A stretch of DNA of 11,920 bases from Sediminibacterium sp. (lineage in GTDB: Bacteria > Bacteroidota > Bacteroidia > Chitinophagales > Chitinophagaceae), in NCBI GenBank assembly GCA_030832695.1, contig JAURIP010000023.1, positions 1 to 11,920 of the forward strand, in the 5' to 3' direction. Positions 9,301-11,920 of the stretch are shown here, piece after piece. Numbering within the stretch: the stretch's first letter is position 1; every line of letters begins with the position of its first letter. Below the pieces are notes generated by a model. It did not search any database. It saw only the letters and a program-made list of their open reading frames with translations, and was not told where the DNA came from. The translations under genes and the position numbers were made by a program.

Positions 9301-9633
9301 TACCACCACTTCATCTAATGCATCGTCGTCAGCCGACAATGATATTGCGGCATAACTTGTTTCAGTCGAAACAGAAAATTCGGTTGTTTTCATCCCTACA
9401 TAGGAAATAACAAGAGTCTGCGGACCGACTGGCAACGAAATAGTGAACTTGCCTGATAAGTCCGTTTTAACAGCTTGTTTAATTCCCTTGACAACCACGG
9501 TGGCATTAGCCAAGGGAGAATTGTCGGGGCCTATTACCGTACCATTTACTGTACGTGACTGCTGAGCCGATGCAGGCACCATTAAAGCTAGGCACAGCCC
9601 TAAAGTGGACATTAATTTAATAAGCAGTTTCAT
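6337..9633 (-). CDS. SusC/RagA-family TonB-dependent outer-membrane transporter (1098 aa)
   Basis: This is the TonB-powered barrel that imports the substrate bound by the SusD partner. The signal peptide is residues 1-23 (ending VPASA). Residues about 26-105 are the carboxypeptidase-regulatory-like beta-sandwich typical of SusC (VNGTVIGPDNSPLANATVVV). The TonB box region starts at 107 (DEVVVVSTGYQ) and runs straight into TVPKERATGSF. The plug domain is about 120-232 and has PLVVVDGFPI, then DVESVTILKDAAASSIWGSR and ANGVIVITTK. The rest is a 22-strand-type barrel ending in KTTMGLKFNL. There is no STN (secretin/TonB short N-terminal) domain, although the GYQ..PKERATGSF subtype is, as I recall, often found in FecR-controlled SusC proteins that have one. 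It is the first gene of the minus-strand block and diverges from the kinase gene. Confidence 0.95.
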   Translation of the reverse strand: MKLLIKLMSTLGLCLALMVPASAQQSRTVNGTVIGPDNSPLANATVVVKGIKQAVKTDLSGKFTISLPVGPQTLVISYVGMKTTEFSVSTETSYAAISLSADDDALDEVVVVSTGYQTVPKERATGSFATISKAQLDKPTTNIASRIIGTTAGVQALRMDEEGNPFFQIRGLSALYTNQDPLVVVDGFPIQGNYNTVNPNDVESVTILKDAAASSIWGSRAANGVIVITTKNAKKGTPLRVDVNVFTRVGGKIDLGYSRPLATSSQQVEYEKLSFDKWGGLTNSGNLLNNFSYNWTPGQVALNEAKLGFISTARRDIILDSLKGLDNREQISDLLLANPLTKQYNISLFSATERMSNALSFMFEQNQSNFKGTYNDRFLLNYRNTASFTKWLDFNLNTMVQHNQFTNNGSSLSEIQSLAPYEMLQDANGTYAHTSIKYYNPLTTRAIPANLFPYSDWSYNPVREVNSRSQVNKEYNARIQAGIVIKPIKGLSIESSIQYEHFNTLTRNLYDTNSYQVRITINQNAFWNPGLPNAMTTAPIPNLPKGQILNQSRSQAAAWNFRNLIRFNKQLWKKHEVNFVAGTEQQSRVIQNFGYPTTYGYNDATLQLSSFPNGPGGTPVNGNQNGTGTPTTLNIRNWLNQTVSFGYTNSFGYSTDRFFSAFGNLAYTYNDKYTLSGSARADGANFITDDPKYRYNPFWSVGASWQVWKEKFFNVKFVDRLTLRATFGYNGNQDRSTSFKPLLSLGTLPNTLTNQFTAFFSSLGNPTLRWEKTGTTNIGIDYSLFKGKLFGNINLYQRNGKDLFAFIAIPAVNGSTSQFLNNARMMNKGIEFEVGTAMSITSDLRWRSNLNFSYNKNKITDLFLTQYNSSSLVARSTASYAVGYNANTLWMYKYMGFNTATPFAQPTVLGPNSVNYDMQSFIPGDARTYLDKIGTMVAPYTLGFMNSFDYKNFNFSFIITGNFGHVFQRRGFNYPVQWSSIRLLPNKFVDDVLNRKSSEILTLPTNPNEPRFFFWDRYYNNLSYLGESASWFRLQEMNLTYRLPDKLLKKAGISNLQFYIQGNDLFVILANKYGEDPLYPLGTLNPRPKTTMGLKFNL

Positions 9634-9849
9634 GACTTTCTTTATAATTATTTTAAAATAAATCTATAAATTACAGTGTACATGATAACTGAATATTACG
9701 CAAACCCCCCATTTTAATGTACGAACCGGGTGGATGAACACGGGGTTTACCAAAAGAAAGGGGGTCCTTATCAAAAATCCTTAGTGGTCTACACCGGAAA
9801 TAGTGTGGTAATAATTATTTTTATTACTTTAAAAGAAGAAACGGGCAAT
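9634..9849. promoter_or_regulatory. divergent regulatory region between SusC-like and kinase genes
   Basis: This spacer of 216 bases must hold the start signals for both the minus-strand transport block and the plus-strand kinase/regulator pair. It is AT-rich near the SusC start and contains an inverted repeat, AAACCCC (9702-9708) with GGGGTTT (9742-9748), 33 bases apart. TGTAC occurs twice (9677-9681 and 9718-9722). I could not find a convincing Bacteroidota promoter (TTTG at -33, TAnnTTTG at -7) in either direction. LytTR regulators usually bind paired direct repeats; no clear pair stands out. Confidence 0.5.
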
Positions 9850-10893
9850 ATGCATATTGAATATTTTACAAAGTCGGGTTGGAAGAATTTTTTACTGTCA
9901 GCAATTATGTGGTATACAGGAATCACTGTATTTATCATGATTACATTTTCAGAGTTTTCCTTTGTCTATAGGTTTTTATATTACGCCAAGTATACATGGC
10001 CCAGTTTCTTACTATGCTATACGCTTATTATATGGATAATCCCAAGATTTCTTTTAACAAAAAGGTATGTCCTGCTGTTCATCAGCAATATTCTGACGCT
10101 TGCAGGATATATTACGTTGCGCTATTACAATAATAATTACTTTGAACAAAATCCGTATATCGTTTTCAGAAACTCCGAATATCAGCCGGGTAATTTATTT
10201 GACATTATTGCAATAGAATTGAATTTGGGAATAGTTTTTACATTTATTTCATATGGCTATCGCTTTTTTTTTGACTGGGTAATTATTGAACAAAAATCCC
10301 GAAAACTGGAGAATGAGAAGCTGAAAGCTGATTTAGCAATGCTTCGATATCAACTTAATCCTCATTTCTTATTTAACACCATCAACAATATATACTACCT
10401 CGCGATTATAAAGTCAGAAAAAACGGCAAATGCTCTATTAAAACTTTCAGAATTACTTCGTTATGTGCTGAATGAAAAAGACGAATTAGTGCCACTTGAA
10501 AAAGAGACTAAATATTTACTAGAGTTTATTGAACTGTATAAATTTCGGTTTCCTGATGAAAAAATAAAAATTACCATTGAGGGCGAATCATTGGCTTCAA
10601 ATTTTAACATCCCCCCTTTGCTTTTTATTACTTTCATAGAAAATGCATTTAAACATGGAAAACAGGGGACAGAAGAAGACCCAATCACAGTGGTAATTAA
10701 AATTGAAAACAAAACTTTATTCTATAAAGTAGAAAATATAATTGGTAATAACTTGCATAAAGAGGAAATAAACGGAATTGGCAAATATAATCTTGAAAAA
10801 AGATTAAAATTACTTTATCCAAATAGACATAAAATTACGTTTGAAATAAGTAATAATAAACATATTGCAGAACTTGAAATTCCAGTTTTATGA
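9850..10893 (+). CDS. LytS/YehU-type sensor histidine kinase (347 aa)
   Basis: This is a membrane sensor kinase that should phosphorylate the response regulator encoded immediately downstream. Four hydrophobic segments (about 11-33, 50-69, 72-90, 116-137) form the membrane part, with no large extracellular domain. The His_kinase domain follows: the H-box LRYQLNPHFLFNTINNIYYL has the phospho-acceptor H172, the N-box is PPLLFITFIENAFKHG with N265, and the G-box is GIGKYNLEKRLKLLYP. I chose the ATG at 9850 (MHIEYFTKSGW). The frame opens at a GTG at 9730, but the extra 40 residues lack family character, and the ATG has a purine-rich AAGAAGAAAC just upstream. The stop overlaps the next start by 4 bases (ATGA), indicating translational coupling. 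The signal sensed is unknown. Its position back-to-back with the SusC-like gene suggests control of that block. Confidence 0.93.
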   Translation: MHIEYFTKSGWKNFLLSAIMWYTGITVFIMITFSEFSFVYRFLYYAKYTWPSFLLCYTLIIWIIPRFLLTKRYVLLFISNILTLAGYITLRYYNNNYFEQNPYIVFRNSEYQPGNLFDIIAIELNLGIVFTFISYGYRFFFDWVIIEQKSRKLENEKLKADLAMLRYQLNPHFLFNTINNIYYLAIIKSEKTANALLKLSELLRYVLNEKDELVPLEKETKYLLEFIELYKFRFPDEKIKITIEGESLASNFNIPPLLFITFIENAFKHGKQGTEEDPITVVIKIENKTLFYKVENIIGNNLHKEEINGIGKYNLEKRLKLLYPNRHKITFEISNNKHIAELEIPVL

Positions 10894-11630
10894 GAATTAA
10901 AGCAATTGCAATTGACGACGAAAAAAATGCACTTGAAATTGTGAGAGAATTTTGCAACCGCCTTCCTGAAATTAAGTTAATTGACGCATTTACAGACCCA
11001 ATAAAAGCATTGCAGTTTTGCAATGAAAATACCGATATCAACTTACTATTTCTAGATATTCGAATGAAACTATTAGACGGACTCACGCTTGCATCACACT
11101 TGTCTCGTAAAGACATAAAAATAATCATTACCACAGCCCATCAAAACTATGCCTTCCAAGGATTTGAACTAAATGTTGCAGATTACTTGCTAAAGCCTTT
11201 CTCTTTCCAAAGGTTTGAAAGAGCCATAGAAAAAATAAAAATTTATTTCAGCAACTCCACACAAGATGTTGAGTATAGTAGCACACCGCTGTTAACACCG
11301 TTTTCAGATGATTTTATTTTTATAAAATCAGATTACAAAACATTGAGAGTTAATATTTCCGAAATTCAATTTATCGAAGGCTCAGGAAACTACGTAAAGC
11401 TATACACATCCAATAAAAAAATTATGTCGCTACAAAATCTTAAATTTCTTGAGAAGCAACTTCAACCTTATCGTTTTATTAGAATTCATAAATCATATAT
11501 CATCTCAGTGAAATATATTGATTCGATTGAGAAGAATTTTGTACGATTAGGCCAACATAAATTACCAATTGGAGATTCCTTTAGAGACTCATTTATTGAA
11601 TTTATCCGCTTCAATTATAACCAGTACTAA
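10890..11630 (+). CDS. LytR/AlgR-type response regulator with LytTR DNA-binding domain (246 aa)
   Basis: This is a transcription regulator partnered with the upstream kinase. The receiver domain is residues 3-120: acidic pocket D9/D10 (IAIDDEKNALEI), phospho-acceptor D56 in LLFLDIRM, the conserved Thr at 81/82 (IIITTAH), and Lys102 in LLKPFSFQRF. The LytTR DNA-binding domain covers about 141-243, with FIFIKSDYKTLRV, IQFIEGSGNYVKLYT, and RFIRIHKSYIISVKYI, followed by LPIGDSFR. All key residues are present. It starts inside the kinase stop codon. The likely target is the divergent region at 9634-9849, but no binding site is proven. A terminator lies 56 bases after its stop. Confidence 0.95.
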   Translation: MRIKAIAIDDEKNALEIVREFCNRLPEIKLIDAFTDPIKALQFCNENTDINLLFLDIRMKLLDGLTLASHLSRKDIKIIITTAHQNYAFQGFELNVADYLLKPFSFQRFERAIEKIKIYFSNSTQDVEYSSTPLLTPFSDDFIFIKSDYKTLRVNISEIQFIEGSGNYVKLYTSNKKIMSLQNLKFLEKQLQPYRFIRIHKSYIISVKYIDSIEKNFVRLGQHKLPIGDSFRDSFIEFIRFNYNQY

Positions 11631-11662
11631 CCTATTTTTTGAATGTCAATTATTATTTCGTT

Positions 11663-11686
11663 CGAACTCAGTCCAGCAAAGGGCAC
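11663..11686 (+). repeat. CGAACTCA...GCAC motif, copy 2
   Basis: This is the second copy of the motif at 186-209 (19 of 24 identical: CGAACTCA, then CCA, C, AAG, GCAC shared). It starts 32 bases after the regulator stop and abuts the 12-bp terminator stem. The first bases overlap the palindrome GTTCGAAC (11660-11667). A tRNA T-arm look-alike, but no cloverleaf surrounds it. Confidence 0.5.
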
Positions 11687-11720
11687 AAACCCTGTCACGA
11701 AAGTGACGGGGTTTTTATTT
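11687..11720 (+). terminator. strong rho-independent terminator after the response regulator
   Basis: AAACCCTGTCAC (11687-11698) pairs with GTGACGGGGTTT (11703-11714) around a GAAA tetraloop. This is a 12-bp stem with one G-T pair, followed by a T-rich tail (TTTTTATTT). It ends the kinase/regulator transcript. Confidence 0.88.
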
Positions 11721-11731
11721 ATGGAAGCGGT

Positions 11732-11848
11732 GTGAGCTTGCTCACAAACGCGGACATAGATAAAACCCAACGAAATGCGTAGCATTTTGTTAAAAGGGTT
11801 TGGGTAAACCCACCCGTTAGGAAGACGTTTTGAACAAAGTGAAAAACG
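11732..11848 (+). repeat. hairpin-rich non-coding tail
   Basis: Several close inverted repeats follow one another. GTGAGC/GCTCAC (11732-11737 with 11740-11745) is the first. AACGAAATGC/GCATTTTGTT (11769-11778 with 11782-11791, one G-T pair) is the second. CGTTTT/AAAACG (11826-11831 with 11843-11848) is the third. Around the second hairpin, AAACCC (11763-11768) and AAACCC (11806-11811) can each pair with the single GGGTTT (11796-11801), giving two mutually exclusive folds. No protein family is recognisable. It may be an interspersed repeat or part of a mobile element. Confidence 0.4.
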
Positions 11849-11883
11849 GCAGTCCTGCTCAAGTTCAAGTTAAATTAAAAGTC

Positions 11884-11920
11884 ATGAGTAAAACGAGTAT
11901 AGTACTCGAAATCAAAATAA
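11884..11920 (+). CDS. possible 5' end of a gene cut by the window edge
   Basis: An ATG at 11884 opens a frame (MSKTSIVLEIKI) that runs off the end of the window. The same frame is open upstream to a TAG just before 11821. The evidence is only 12 codons and an AT-rich leader. The frame overlaps a perfect 6-bp palindrome, CGAGTA/TACTCG (11894-11908), so this may instead be another hairpin of the non-coding tail. Confidence 0.18.
   Translation, partial: MSKTSIVLEIKI

Noticed and set aside
9650..9720. Bacteroidota-type promoter (TTTG / TAnnTTTG) for the SusC gene
   Set aside because: A TTTG is followed at a fitting distance by TACACTGT, which matches the -7 consensus too poorly to call.
9677..9722. 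Paired TGTAC as a LytTR operator
   Set aside because: The spacing of 41 bases and the short palindromic core do not match the usual closely spaced direct repeats for LytTR regulators.
9730..9849. GTG start for the kinase with 40 extra residues
   Set aside because: The extra residues have no membrane or kinase character, and the ATG at 9850 fits the family's usual length and has a purine-rich stretch upstream.
11655..11690. tRNA-like GTTCGAAC (T-arm look-alike)
   Set aside because: No acceptor stem, D-arm or anticodon arm can be formed around it; the following bases form a terminator.
11765..11822. Integron attC-like site (ACCCAAC ... GTTAGGA)
   Set aside because: The right-hand core does not fit GTTRRRY, no integrase or cassette is present, and the inner palindromes do not match attC layout.
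1..11920. CRISPR arrays, insertion sequence ends, rRNA genes
   Set aside because: No regularly spaced repeats, no intact transposase with terminal inverted repeats and no conserved RNA gene sequence were seen.

Overview
The window suggests a member of the Bacteroidota, probably of the Chitinophaga/Pedobacter type. The evidence is a SusC/SusD outer-membrane pair, three secreted TlpA-like thioredoxins (two with a DUF4369-like N-terminal domain), a LytS/LytR-type two-component system, AT-rich DNA, and start sites without strong Shine-Dalgarno sequences. The genus assignment is inferred from gene content; no ribosomal or other marker gene is present.

Layout. Positions 1-97 hold the last 31 codons of a plus-strand gene whose tail resembles Rpn-family (PD-(D/E)XK) putative transposases. 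It is followed by a stem-loop, a short motif (CGAACTCA...GCAC) and a strong rho-independent terminator at 222-256. Positions 235-807 hold a minus-strand frame interrupted by one TAG and without a normal start, probably a decayed or hypothetical gene. From 9633 down to 821 runs a five-gene minus-strand block with gaps of 19, 32, 73 and 19 bases: SusC-like transporter, SusD-like lipoprotein, TPR-thioredoxin, and two DUF4369-thioredoxins. A 216-base divergent region (9634-9849) separates it from a plus-strand kinase and response regulator pair (9850-11630), which overlap by 4 bases. After the regulator comes a second copy of the CGAACTCA...GCAC motif, fused to a 12-bp GAAA-loop terminator, and then about 200 bases packed with small hairpins to the end of the window.

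How the genes may work together. SusC (TonB-dependent barrel) and SusD (surface lid lipoprotein) would capture and import a substrate across the outer membrane. The three exported thioredoxin-fold proteins would handle thiol/disulfide chemistry in the periplasm, either on the imported substrate or on envelope proteins. The divergent sensor kinase and LytTR regulator are the obvious candidates for controlling the block. There is no glycosidase, peptidase or ECF sigma/anti-sigma pair, so the substrate cannot be named, and the link between a LytSR pair and a SusCD-thioredoxin block is inferred from position only.

Nothing seen amounts to a proven new system. The most interesting points are the triple-thioredoxin SusCD locus beside a LytSR pair, the motif-plus-terminator modules that bracket the whole cluster as imperfect direct repeats, and the hairpin-rich tail after 11630.
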